From IMG/VR virus record IMGVR_UViG_3300034117_000826, positions 1 to 26,035 of that record: 26,035 nucleotides of DNA. One strand, given 5' to 3'. The translations under genes were made by a program, and so were the position numbers. Shown here piece by piece: positions 5,676 through 11,937 of the stretch. The stretch comes from a virus. The notes under the pieces are model-generated. The model made no database searches. It had not been told where the DNA came from and saw nothing but the letters and a program-made list of their open reading frames with translations. Every line of letters begins with the position of its first letter. Within the stretch, counting starts at the first letter, position 1.

Positions 5676-5894
5676 ATGCGTGGATTACCAACATATTGTG
5701 AACAGCGTGGGTTGCTAGTTGAGTTATGGTTCTCGTCACCAAACGGTGACAGTTCCGACAGTCACATCCTACAAATGTGCTGTGAGACAAATCAACAGGC
5801 TTCCGACTTGTGCGCAACTTGGAATATCATCATCAAGAATGTCAACGAAGTTGTTGTTGCGGGAGTAATTCGTCCCCTCATCAGGCTTTCATAA
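5676..5894 (+). CDS. Small cysteine-containing protein, function unknown
   Basis: A 72-aa protein with an excellent Shine-Dalgarno sequence (AAAGGAG, 7 nt before ATG). Sequence landmarks are MRGLPTYCEQRGLL, a Cys pair at MCCETNQQ, another Cys at DLCATW, and a hydrophobic end (NEVVVAGVIRPLIRLS). Four scattered Cys residues do not make a clear zinc site. The stop overlaps the next start as TAATG, coupling it to the small membrane protein. No family recognised. Confidence 0.65.
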   Translation: MRGLPTYCEQRGLLVELWFSSPNGDSSDSHILQMCCETNQQASDLCATWNIIIKNVNEVVVAGVIRPLIRLS

Positions 5895-6046
5895 TGATTG
5901 TCACCAACTTCTGGGGCGTCTTTACTGTGCTACTCGTCTCTCATCTAGTCGCTGTACTCTTCGCCTGCGTGGCAGGCTACGAGTACGCACTAGACCAACA
6001 GATAGACCATGATGTCCCGTGGAAATTTGTTGACGGGATTAAGTAA
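5894..6046 (+). CDS. 50-aa single-span membrane protein
   Basis: Translation from the ATG that overlaps the upstream stop gives MIVTNFWGVFTVLLVSH and continues LVAVLFACVAGY, a single hydrophobic span at about residues 7-28, then a hydrophilic, mildly acidic tail ending WKFVDGIK. A longer in-frame start 84 nt upstream would run over most of the preceding gene's end and adds a Cys-rich, non-hydrophobic stretch, so it is rejected. Candidate roles are membrane anchoring, superinfection exclusion or a holin-like function; none is shown by sequence, and it lies far from both lysin genes. Confidence 0.6.
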   Translation: MIVTNFWGVFTVLLVSHLVAVLFACVAGYEYALDQQIDHDVPWKFVDGIK

Positions 6047-6055
6047 CAAACATGT

Positions 6056-6095
6056 GTTTCACTTGCTCGCCCGATTCCGTGCGAGCAAGTGAAAC
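6056..6095 (+). repeat. Perfect 15-bp inverted repeat, 10-nt loop
   Basis: GTTTCACTTGCTCGC and GCGAGCAAGTGAAAC are exact complements around CCGATTCCGT. It occupies most of the gap between two genes and ends 19 nt before the next ATG. CCTTTAACG follows, not a T-run, so a simple intrinsic terminator is doubtful; an RNA-processing or translation-control stem is possible. Confidence 0.65.
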
Positions 6096-6114
6096 CCTTT
6101 AACGAAAGGTAATT

Positions 6115-6384
6115 ATGAGTGAATTTGAGCCAAGTCATACACCGAAGCATCCTGCTGGACGCTTCTATGGTGGAGTGTCCAGACAACTTCAAAATGAACT
6201 TGATGGGTTTGATGACACAGACCCAGAGCAAGTGCTAAATCGTCAGGACGATGAGCGTGATAATCGCTTCTTCATCAGAAACATTGATGATGATGTAGCC
6301 ACGCCTTGCTACGAGCAAGACGATGACTACACAGAAGACAGGTTCCCAGCAATCAATGAGAATCAGCGTAGACGAGCAACATGA
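6115..6384 (+). CDS. Acidic, disordered small protein, function unknown
   Basis: An 89-aa protein, rich in Asp/Glu and Arg and without a hydrophobic core: GRFYGGVSRQLQNELDGF, then DERDNRFFIRNIDDDVATP, ending RRRAT. GAAAGG sits about 8 nt before the ATG. It stands alone between two long hairpins, as if it were an independently processed message. No family recognised. Confidence 0.65.
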   Translation: MSEFEPSHTPKHPAGRFYGGVSRQLQNELDGFDDTDPEQVLNRQDDERDNRFFIRNIDDDVATPCYEQDDDYTEDRFPAINENQRRRAT

Positions 6385-6387
6385 TTT

Positions 6388-6436
6388 CTCGTTGGTCTTG
6401 CGCCCCCGCGTTCGCGTGGGTCGCAAGCCCACCGAG
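6388..6436 (+). repeat. Conserved 31-bp hairpin element, copy 1, with outer stem
   Basis: Core at 6397-6427: CTTGCGCCCCCGC, six variable bases GTTCGC, GTGGGTCGCAAG. The core folds into a long stem; the flanks CTCGTTGG and CCACCGAG extend it with one mismatch. The left 13 and right 12 core bases are identical in copy 2 at 7309-7339. It begins 4 nt after a stop codon and is followed by A-rich sequence, not a T-tract. Confidence 0.7.
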
Positions 6437-6499
6437 TGAAAATAAAAAATAAATAAACAAAAAACAAACAACAAAGTCCAACAGGACAGAAAGGTCATC

Positions 6500-6970
6500 A
6501 TGACCACATCAACAAAGACCAAGTCGGCGAAGGCAGTAGCCACGACCGACACCACAGACGAAGCAACATACACAGTTGCCAAAGTCAGCGACGGACCAAA
6601 GATGGGCAAGTTCGTGCAATTCGTTGCCATGGGCGGAGCAGACAAGCCAAAAGTTCAGTGGCAAGTCTACATGACTGACGAAAAGGTCATGGCACACAAA
6701 ATCAACGAAGGTTCCAGACTGACAATCAAAAAGTCATCATGGAAACTTGCTGACGCTTGGGACTCAGAGAAAAACTGTAAAGTCCTTGATGAGAACGGCA
6801 TGACCGTACCATCCAAGGTTGTACACAGTTGGGTCAACTCAGAAGGCAAAGAGATTGTCTACGAGTACGGCAAAGGCACACTTGACATCGGTCTCAAGAT
6901 TGTCAAGAACGAGACGAACCCGAACATCGGCGAAAAGCAGGCACGACCTGCGTTTGACCCAATGGCATAG
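6500..6970 (+). CDS. 156-aa protein of unknown function, possible nucleic-acid-binding role
   Basis: The N-terminus is a Thr/Lys/Ala-rich, probably disordered arm (MTTSTKTKSAKAVATT). Residues 25-130 alternate hydrophobic and polar residues as in a beta-rich domain (KFVQFVAMGG, KVQWQVYMTDEKVMAHKINE, GSRLTIKKSSWKLAD). The tail is basic and ends in FDPMA. GAAAGG lies about 5 nt before the ATG, after a very A-rich leader. It is set apart by hairpins on both sides, which suggests separate control and perhaps high expression. I do not recognise a family; an OB-like DNA-binding protein is one possibility. Confidence 0.65.
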   Translation: MTTSTKTKSAKAVATTDTTDEATYTVAKVSDGPKMGKFVQFVAMGGADKPKVQWQVYMTDEKVMAHKINEGSRLTIKKSSWKLADAWDSEKNCKVLDENGMTVPSKVVHSWVNSEGKEIVYEYGKGTLDIGLKIVKNETNPNIGEKQARPAFDPMA

Positions 6971-6983
6971 TCCATGTCAACCC

Positions 6984-7019
6984 GAACCCACTTGTCCCCT
7001 GCCGGGGCCAAGTGGGTTC
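6984..7019 (+). repeat. Stem-loop 1 of the 6984-7175 cluster
   Basis: GAACCCACTTG and CAAGTGGGTTC pair exactly; inside, CCCC and GGGG pair around TGCC after a T-C mismatch. Total 15 pairs. It begins 14 nt after the stop of the 156-aa gene and could act as its terminator, but no T-tract follows. Confidence 0.65.
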
Positions 7020-7052
7020 ACTACAAGGCTAGGAGCACCGTGCTACCGCACT

Positions 7053-7068
7053 ATTTCGCAAGCGAAAT
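7053..7068 (+). repeat. Stem-loop 2 of the cluster
   Basis: ATTTCGC, AA, GCGAAAT: 7 exact pairs around a two-base centre, more likely a protein-binding palindrome or part of a larger fold than a free hairpin. A mini-palindrome AGCAC-C-GTGCT lies at 7034-7044. Confidence 0.5.
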
Positions 7069-7084
7069 TGCCCTGAGCCAAACT

Positions 7085-7103
7085 ATTTCAGCAGAGCTGA
7101 AAT
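7085..7103 (+). repeat. Stem-loop 3 of the cluster
   Basis: ATTTCAGC, AGA, GCTGAAAT: 8 exact pairs with a 3-nt loop. Its outer ATTTC/GAAAT is shared with stem-loop 2, 17 bp away, so the two could also pair with one another. Confidence 0.55.
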
Positions 7104-7132
7104 CGTCAGGTCAAAACATAACCATGAACCAC

Positions 7133-7178
7133 AACGACTTACTCTCGACCCGTACCGGGCCAAGAGTAAGTCGTTTTA
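7133..7178 (+). terminator. Stem-loop 4 of the cluster, terminator-like
   Basis: AACGACTTACTCT and AGAGTAAGTCGTT pair over 13 bases; CCCG and CGGG pair inside around TAC. The stem is followed by TTTT, so this is the best intrinsic terminator candidate in the cluster and would end the early small-gene transcript. Confidence 0.6.
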
Positions 7179-7210
7179 CTGCCACCCAACTAAAAAGCAA
7201 TCGGATGGGG

Positions 7211-7266
7211 CAAAAAATATGAAAATACAAATAATGCAATTCAAAAAATATGAGTTCAAAAAATAT
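7211..7266 (+). repeat. Three CAAAAAATAT repeats in an A-rich stretch
   Basis: Identical 10-mers start at 7211, 7242 and 7257. The segment is far more A-rich than its neighbours. It may be protein-coding (see the 48-aa frame here) or an A-rich upstream element. Confidence 0.45.
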
Positions 7267-7365
7267 TTCAATGGAAACAAATGGGTAAACAAAACGTCAG
7301 GTGCGTTTCTTGCGCCCCCGCTGCGCTGTGGGTCGCAAGAAACACCCCCCAACAAGGAGAAATAA
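7219..7365 (+). CDS. Possible 48-aa basic protein (doubtful)
   Basis: An open frame beginning MKIQIMQFKKYEFKKYF and continuing NGNKWVNKTSGAF. Its stop overlaps the next gene's start as TAATG, the same coupling used by clear genes here, and GGGG lies about 7 nt before the ATG. Against it: the second half is simply the translation of hairpin copy 2, and the N-terminal half is the A-rich repeat. Either a genuine leader peptide or a chance frame. Confidence 0.3.
   Translation: MKIQIMQFKKYEFKKYFNGNKWVNKTSGAFLAPPLRCGSQETPPNKEK
7305..7343 (+). repeat. Conserved 31-bp hairpin element, copy 2, with outer stem
   Basis: Core at 7309-7339: CTTGCGCCCCCGC, six variable bases TGCGCT, GTGGGTCGCAAG. The outer arms GTTT and AAAC differ from copy 1 but still pair, so the helix is kept while its sequence changes. 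It ends 22 nt before the ATG of the next gene, just upstream of its AAGGAG. Confidence 0.7.
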
Positions 7366-7595
7366 TGAGTAAAGATGTTGAGTATTACAAAAAAGAAAAA
7401 AAAGAATGGTTGAGTTTTTTGGAAATTTTTACTGATGAACTCACCTTGCAGGATTTGCGTTGGGTCTGGCTGTATGTAGATAGATTTGACAACATCATCA
7501 GCAGATTGCAAAATCCATATCCAATGCACAAACAACAAGTGCAACAAAAATTAAACAGAGCACTTGCTAGGCAAGTTCTTATTTACGGAAGATAG
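7365..7595 (+). CDS. 76-aa helical protein, function unknown
   Basis: Start chosen at the ATG preceded by AAGGAGA; a longer in-frame start 84 nt upstream would translate the hairpin. The protein opens MSKDVEYYKKEKKEWL, is helical and charged, with a Trp-rich centre (LRWVWLYVDRF) and a basic end (QQKLNRALARQVLIYGR). It leads the operon that carries the amidoligase and amidotransferase. No family recognised. Confidence 0.7.
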   Translation: MSKDVEYYKKEKKEWLSFLEIFTDELTLQDLRWVWLYVDRFDNIISRLQNPYPMHKQQVQQKLNRALARQVLIYGR

Positions 7596-7604
7596 GAGAA
7601 TCAA

Positions 7605-7853
7605 ATGAAAGGTGAAGTAGTGATGATGACAAACAACGGTTCTGTCACATCAATTCGTATTGCAACGTCATGGACTGATGACCATGACCCTGTTGTAATT
7701 GATATTCCATTCAAAACACATGACGAAGCATTTTTTTACTTCAATGCTTTGTCAAACTTATTCGAGTTACCAAACACAATTGTTTGGTCAGACGGAATCG
7801 CAATGAGAGAAACCAACAAACGACACACAAGGAGCAGTGATGCCAACATCTAG
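7605..7853 (+). CDS. 82-aa protein, function unknown
   Basis: AGGAG lies 6 nt before the ATG and the gene starts 9 nt after the preceding stop. The protein reads as a compact alpha/beta fold: MKGEVVMMTNNGSVTSIRIA, DPVVIDIPFKTHDEAFFYFN, then LFELPNTIVWSDGI and a basic tail. Its end overlaps the amidoligase start by 14 nt, so translation of the two is coupled. No family recognised. Confidence 0.7.
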   Translation: MKGEVVMMTNNGSVTSIRIATSWTDDHDPVVIDIPFKTHDEAFFYFNALSNLFELPNTIVWSDGIAMRETNKRHTRSSDANI

Positions 7854-8928
7854 TGAAGCTGAAAGATTCAGAGAAGAAGAAAGAGTAGTATGCGCATCAG
7901 ATGATTGTGATGCAACAGGTGAATACAGAAACGACTATTTGCGTGGTCTGTATTGCTTGAATTGCCATGAAGGAATCATGGACAATTACTACTCTTCAGA
8001 TGATGAAGATAATGACAATGATGATGAAGATAGTAGCAATCGTTATATCCATAACTACGGCTACAAACCAAGAGCATCGTTTATGCGTTCGGATGGAACG
8101 CATTCATTGTATGTCTCTAAAATCAAAGCAGGTGAAAGCAGAACAACGCTAACAATGGGCTTTGAGTTAGAAACCGAAAACGCATCAGGCGACCAATCCA
8201 ATTACAACATGGCAAGCCAACTACTCAATCAAGTAAACAGCAGTAAAGAATCAGACATCTACATCAAAGAAGATGGCTCACTATATAACGGATTCGAAAT
8301 CGTATCACATCCAGGCGAGTTGCAATACTTCATGAATCATTTCAAATGGGATGGCATTGAGCAACTTGCACGTGATGGATTCCGAGCATGGACTAAACCT
8401 TCATGTGGGTTGCACATTCACCTTGCTAAGTCTGCATTTGCTGACACTAGCCACAAGTTCAAGTTCATGACCTTTGTGTACAAAAATCGTTTTGAGATGG
8501 TCCAGTTTGCTGGTCGTGAGAGCGACCAATACGCAAGCTACGACATCAAGCGTTTCCTTAACAGTCATCGTGACTGGATAGCGGACAATGGGACATTGGT
8601 TCGTGGTGCAAACATGATGAAGTTTGCCAAGGGCGAAGATGTCAACAATTCACGCAGCATGGCTGTCAATCTTCAACCAGATAAAACTATCGAATTACGA
8701 TTGTTTCGTCCTTCGTTAAAGTCCTCAACAGTCAAAGCATGTCTGCAGTTCTGTGATGCGTTATTCCATTACACAGAAAACATTACTACTCGTGAGATTC
8801 TTCAAGAGAATGCACTCAGATTCAAAGGCTTCCAGTCTTGGGTAGCAAAACAGGGTGATGTGTACAGCCTGCTAAATACACGCATCACAGAAAGAGTCAA
8901 GTTTCAATCAACAGGGGGTTCATACTAA
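7840..8928 (+). CDS. Amidoligase-like enzyme (COOH-NH2 ligase) with N-terminal zinc motif
   Basis: A 362-aa protein with the landmark motifs of the glutamine-synthetase-like amidoligase family (Amidoligase_2): GFELETE at about 107-113, EDGSL near 144, EIVSHP near 153, CGLHIHL at 189-195 and TIELRLFRPSL near 283. The paired acidic residues, the His-x-His and the C-terminal Glu/Arg strand are those expected to bind ATP, metal and the carboxylate. Known relatives are thought to join a carboxyl to an amine to form isopeptide-type bonds. The N-terminus adds C18/C23 and C39/C42, a likely zinc knuckle, then an Asp-rich linker (about 50-67). ATG is preferred to the adjacent upstream GTG because AAGGAG lies 5 nt away. 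Its stop overlaps the amidotransferase start as TAATG. Substrate unknown. Confidence 0.82.
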   Translation: MPTSSEAERFREEERVVCASDDCDATGEYRNDYLRGLYCLNCHEGIMDNYYSSDDEDNDNDDEDSSNRYIHNYGYKPRASFMRSDGTHSLYVSKIKAGESRTTLTMGFELETENASGDQSNYNMASQLLNQVNSSKESDIYIKEDGSLYNGFEIVSHPGELQYFMNHFKWDGIEQLARDGFRAWTKPSCGLHIHLAKSAFADTSHKFKFMTFVYKNRFEMVQFAGRESDQYASYDIKRFLNSHRDWIADNGTLVRGANMMKFAKGEDVNNSRSMAVNLQPDKTIELRLFRPSLKSSTVKACLQFCDALFHYTENITTREILQENALRFKGFQSWVAKQGDVYSLLNTRITERVKFQSTGGSY

Positions 8929-9980
8929 TGTGTCTTTTAACATTCATGCCAGAAGATGTCGTGCCAGACATGGCTCGGTTCAAAGAAGCTGCAATACAAA
9001 ACGGTGACGGTTTCGGATTTGCAATCTTAGAATCTAAAGGCTTTGTCAAAGCTCACTCAATGAACTTCAATGAAATAGCAAACAAGTTCGTTGATGCACG
9101 TGACAAACACAAGGGCCCTGCTATCTTCCACTTCAGGTGGGCTACGCATGGTTCAGAAACTGTTGACAACTGTCATCCGTTCCTGCTTGGTGATGACCCA
9201 ACATCTGTTATGGGTCACAATGGTATTCTCGATGTGCAAATACCCAAAGGTGACAAACGCAGTGACACAAAAGTGTTTGCCGAAGACATCATGCCTGCTA
9301 TCGGTGGCATCACATCACTTGATGACACTGAATATTTCGACAAAATGGAAAAATGGGCTGGTGGCAACAAGTTAGTATTCCTCACCCACCACGATGACGC
9401 AAAATACAATTGGTACATTCTAAATTCACATCTTGGTCACTGGGACCAAGGCATGTGGTGGTCTAATTCTTCATACAAAAAGTATGAAGGTATTACATAC
9501 ACGACAAAAGCAGCAAAAATGTACGACTACAACAACATTGGTGTATGGGAAGAAGATGACTATGGCTACGAGTACAACGGCTACTATGACCGTAGTTTGT
9601 ATCGTTGGGACTACGAACAACGTCGATATGTATCTAATGCCACGGGCAAAGACATGGAAATGTTGTCTGATGCTTACGACGATGAAGCAGACTTACTCAT
9701 AGATGAAGATGAAAACATGCTTGCATCAATCAATAAAAAACTCCTGGTCTTCACTCAAAAAATAGATAACAAAACAAATCTCATTGAATGCTACGCATGT
9801 GGCAACGAAGAGTACAGACCATCAGATGAAATCACAATTGAATGCGCATTCTGCACTGCGTGTCTACATTGTGCTCATTATGGTGGCTGCCAATGTTGGA
9901 CAGACCTAGAAAAGTTCTATACAAATGAAATACACAATGAAACAACATACACAACAAACATAAAGGAGCTGTCAAAATGA
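8928..9980 (+). CDS. YafJ-type class II glutamine amidotransferase with Cys-rich C-terminus
   Basis: A 350-aa Ntn-hydrolase-fold protein. The mature N-terminus would be Cys2, the catalytic nucleophile, exposed by removal of Met1. NGDGFGFA (25-32), FRWATHG (69-75), NCHPF (81-85), GHNGIL (96-101) and SDT (112-114) match the glutamine-binding and oxyanion residues of class II amidotransferases of the YafJ type. Unlike typical YafJ proteins, residues about 200-275 are rich in Asp, Glu, Tyr and Trp. The C-terminus (about 286-326) carries CYACG and a cluster CAFCTACLHC...CQCW, which should bind zinc. Known members hydrolyse glutamine to give ammonia or act on related amides. One-nt coupling to the amidoligase suggests the pair make and break, or feed ammonia into, the same amide bond. 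This role is inferred. Confidence 0.85.
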   Translation: MCLLTFMPEDVVPDMARFKEAAIQNGDGFGFAILESKGFVKAHSMNFNEIANKFVDARDKHKGPAIFHFRWATHGSETVDNCHPFLLGDDPTSVMGHNGILDVQIPKGDKRSDTKVFAEDIMPAIGGITSLDDTEYFDKMEKWAGGNKLVFLTHHDDAKYNWYILNSHLGHWDQGMWWSNSSYKKYEGITYTTKAAKMYDYNNIGVWEEDDYGYEYNGYYDRSLYRWDYEQRRYVSNATGKDMEMLSDAYDDEADLLIDEDENMLASINKKLLVFTQKIDNKTNLIECYACGNEEYRPSDEITIECAFCTACLHCAHYGGCQCWTDLEKFYTNEIHNETTYTTNIKELSK

Positions 9981-10510
9981 CAACTATCAAATTAATCCCA
10001 GGTGAAATTGAGTTCAATGTCAGCATTGACAGTGCGTCAATGCCTTCGTTGTTCAATCAATCGTTAGAGACAACAATCCATGACGAAGTAGAACGTCAAG
10101 TGACCGGACGTATCCCATCAAACACCGAGTTGGTTGGTCAAATTGCAGAATACATGCAAGATGATGCATCGTTCGCTCGTAAAATCAGCAGTTGGGTGTA
10201 CGACACAATCGACACCCGTGATATTGCTCGGATAATGTCAGAAGATTTTGACTTCAGTCAAATCACAGACTACCTTAATATCGACAGTGACACATTCTTT
10301 ACTGATGAACGATTCCTACGAGCAATCACAAACTACCCACGCTTCCGAAGCGTCATAACAAATGCTGTTGGCGAGTTGTATGAATCAAACAGTGTAGAAG
10401 ATTTCATCCAAAGCAAAATTGACAGCATGTCGACAAACATCGCAAACGAAGTTGCCGAGAAAGTCATGGTAATAATTTCAAACAGACTGAACCACAACGC
10501 AGATGTCTAA
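9977..10510 (+). CDS. 177-aa helical companion of the amidoligase/amidotransferase pair, function unknown
   Basis: ATGA overlap joins it to the amidotransferase. It opens with beta-like MTTIKLIPGEIEFNVSID and continues as acidic amphipathic helices (FNQSLETTIHDEVERQV, then DTIDTRDIARIMSEDFDF) up to NEVAEKVMVIISNRLNHNADV. No Cys-rich site, membrane span or catalytic motif stands out. Heptad-like spacing and length suggest an oligomeric scaffold or the protein substrate of the modification system; both are inference. Its end overlaps the WhiB start by 8 nt. Confidence 0.68.
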   Translation: MTTIKLIPGEIEFNVSIDSASMPSLFNQSLETTIHDEVERQVTGRIPSNTELVGQIAEYMQDDASFARKISSWVYDTIDTRDIARIMSEDFDFSQITDYLNIDSDTFFTDERFLRAITNYPRFRSVITNAVGELYESNSVEDFIQSKIDSMSTNIANEVAEKVMVIISNRLNHNADV

Positions 10511-10763
10511 TACAAACTGGATGATTGGTGCAATGTGCTACGGCAAACCAACTGCATGGTGGTTCCCCAAAAAAGGAGACAAAGCAGAGCAAGTCTTCAA
10601 TTTTCGTGTAGCAAAGAAAATCTGTAGCACATGCTCATGCAAGAAAAAGTGCTTAGAATATGGCAAAAACACCAGTTCTTACGGGATGTGGGGCGGTGTC
10701 GTCCTGCAAGGAAGGAATAGAAATGGTACAAAAAATACAACATTGGATATGTCAAGTGTGTAA
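10503..10763 (+). CDS. WhiB-family iron-sulfur transcription factor
   Basis: An 86-aa protein with the WhiB signature: C12, then C41-x2-C44-x5-C50, which bind a [4Fe-4S] cluster, followed by G-M-W-G-G at 61-65 and a basic tail starting QGRNRNG. An FP pair follows the first Cys as in the family, and CLEYG matches the usual CLEYA. Known WhiB proteins bind region 4 of the primary sigma factor and, through the basic tail, DNA. C46 is an extra Cys. Actinophage WhiB proteins are known to act on host gene expression. It lies downstream of the amidoligase operon and upstream of the replication promoter. The start is supported by the ATG overlapping the preceding gene. Confidence 0.9.
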   Translation: MSNTNWMIGAMCYGKPTAWWFPKKGDKAEQVFNFRVAKKICSTCSCKKKCLEYGKNTSSYGMWGGVVLQGRNRNGTKNTTLDMSSV

Positions 10764-10851
10764 AAAAGTTTTGACTACATACTTGCCATTATCAAATAAT
10801 CCAACATGTTCAAATAAACACAACACAATAGAAATGGATAAACACAAATGA
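10723..10851 (+). CDS. 42-aa zinc-finger-like protein
   Basis: Short gene beginning MVQKIQHWICQVCKKVL and running to LSNNPTCSNKHNTIEMDKHK. CxxC (C10/C13) pairs with C29 and H33 to make a plausible zinc site. AAGGAA lies about 6 nt before the ATG and the stop overlaps the next start as ATGA. It overlaps the end of the WhiB gene by 41 nt in another frame, which is long for this genome, but the coding signals agree. Role unknown; possible WhiB partner by position only. Confidence 0.6.
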   Translation: MVQKIQHWICQVCKKVLTTYLPLSNNPTCSNKHNTIEMDKHK

Positions 10852-11342
10852 CGCAATTCAAAGTAATTGACGAAGAAGTATTAAAACTCATACCCAAAGG
10901 TGATGCTGCTTTTGAAATGGAGAAAGCAGAACTATACGGTGTGCATGAGTTTGCAGATGGTGGCGCAATCGCAATCAAAGAATCAGATGATGGCGATGTG
11001 TATCAACTACTCTCCAACTGGGAGTCAGCAGTGAAACTCATTACGTATGACGGCTTCGGAGTTGTCACTACGGGTTGGGCAGCACCAATTGACAAAGGTC
11101 TAACAGGTGATGAAGATAACGCAGTAGCACCAAGCAAGCATCCAGAGCGCACAAGAGTGCGTCTGTTTGTGTATTGCGACAGCAAAGGTATTGTATCTTC
11201 TTCTGTGCGATTCAAAGATGAACGTGAGTTGCAATATGACGAGAACCAGGCAAGAGGTAGTCTCAAAGACGCAATGTCACGTTTGTTTCAAGACAAGAAA
11301 GATGCAGCAAATGCTTTCAAAACTTTCTCAAAACCAATCTAA
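10848..11342 (+). CDS. 164-aa protein, function unknown
   Basis: ATGA coupling to the zinc-finger gene. The protein has an acidic helical start (FKVIDEEVLKLIPKGDAAFE), a beta-rich middle (GGAIAIKESDDGDVYQLLS, ITYDGFGVVTTGWAAP), an RTRVRLFVYCDSKG strand and a helical end with Asp/Lys repeats (DKKDAANAFKTFSKPI). The pattern resembles conserved actinophage early proteins of unknown role. No catalytic motif seen. Confidence 0.68.
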   Translation: MTQFKVIDEEVLKLIPKGDAAFEMEKAELYGVHEFADGGAIAIKESDDGDVYQLLSNWESAVKLITYDGFGVVTTGWAAPIDKGLTGDEDNAVAPSKHPERTRVRLFVYCDSKGIVSSSVRFKDERELQYDENQARGSLKDAMSRLFQDKKDAANAFKTFSKPI

Positions 11343-11517
11343 TCAACCTGCATCAGCAGATGACCTCAGAGCTTTCCTTAATTGGTTAGCCGGCAATGAA
11401 ATGCCATCCGTAGACACCTACGGATGGCTGTTGCGTTGTGAACAATGGGTCAAATCCCAACTATCGGAAGAAGGTATTCTTAATGCAAGTGAAAGAAGCA
11501 ATAAAGGAAATATCTAA
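11311..11517 (+). CDS. 68-aa protein, function unknown
   Basis: The frame is coding from MLSKLSQNQSNQ through DDLRAFLNWLAGNEMPSVDTY and CEQWVKSQLSEEGIL. The start is uncertain: ATG at this position overlaps the preceding gene by 32 nt and has only a weak GAAAG about 9 nt upstream. Helical, Trp-rich and without a recognised family. It probably belongs to the run of small overlapping genes between WhiB and the transglycosylase. Confidence 0.55.
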   Translation: MLSKLSQNQSNQPASADDLRAFLNWLAGNEMPSVDTYGWLLRCEQWVKSQLSEEGILNASERSNKGNI

Positions 11518-11731
11518 GTTTGACATGGACTCAGATGTGTGTATATTCTGGCAAACAAAACCAGATGACATCGACATATACACATGGTCTTGGATTTGTG
11601 ACAACTTCAACTTAGAAATGTTACGAGAATTCAATAACATTTTCACTCAAGCAATCGAAGCGTTAAAAGAAATGTGTCCATATGTAACGAAAGTTGCGTC
11701 AGGAGATGTAGTTTTTGTCCCGAAAAAATGA
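11483..11731 (+). CDS. 82-aa protein, function unknown
   Basis: Start placed at the ATG after GGAAGAAGG (about 8 nt); it overlaps the previous gene by 35 nt. The protein (MQVKEAIKEISKFDMDSD, then IYTWSWICDNFNLEMLREF and VASGDVVFVPKK) is acidic, helical and ends in a short beta hairpin. A start 45 nt further upstream exists but lacks an RBS. No family recognised. Confidence 0.62.
   Translation: MQVKEAIKEISKFDMDSDVCIFWQTKPDDIDIYTWSWICDNFNLEMLREFNNIFTQAIEALKEMCPYVTKVASGDVVFVPKK
11701..11705 (+). promoter_or_regulatory. Ribosome-binding site deciding a TTG start
   Basis: AGGAG, 9 nt before the TTG at 11715. No in-frame ATG occurs until about residue 56 of the following gene. Confidence 0.55.
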
Positions 11732-11936
11732 ACCAACCCTTGATGTAACGATTACACTTAGTGAGTTAAGAGCAGTCGTAAAATCCCTGTCTATTGGGGT
11801 GGACCAGTTGGCTAAAAAAATCAACCGTCTTGGTGATGGACCAAGAGCAGACGATGTTTACAATGAATACCTATGGCTTATGGAAGCTAAAAAGGAGTTT
11901 GAATCCGTACTGATTGAAGCACTCAAAGGAGAATAA
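11715..11936 (+). CDS. 73-aa coiled-coil-like protein, TTG start
   Basis: Begins at TTG (read as MSRKNEPTLDVTITLSE) and overlaps the preceding gene by 17 nt. The body is helical with a heptad feel (LRAVVKSLSIGVDQLAKKI, then YNEYLWLMEAKKEFESVLIEA). It ends KGE* inside the Shine-Dalgarno of the transglycosylase gene, so the two are coupled. No family recognised. Confidence 0.62.
   Translation: MSRKNEPTLDVTITLSELRAVVKSLSIGVDQLAKKINRLGDGPRADDVYNEYLWLMEAKKEFESVLIEALKGE
11925..11932 (+). promoter_or_regulatory. Ribosome-binding site deciding the transglycosylase TTG start
   Basis: AAAGGAGA lies 5-6 nt before TTG at 11938. The upstream in-frame ATG at 11914 has no such site and would put the RBS inside the coding sequence. 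Confidence 0.65.
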
Positions 11937-11937
11937 T

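Noticed and set aside
5407-5817. Minus-strand 136-codon frame
   Set aside because: It is antisense to two plus-strand genes with good Shine-Dalgarno sequences and passes through a hairpin.
6974-7222. Open frame of 82 codons over the stem-loop cluster
   Set aside because: Its sequence is mostly the translation of inverted repeats, there is no RBS, and it overlaps structured noncoding DNA.
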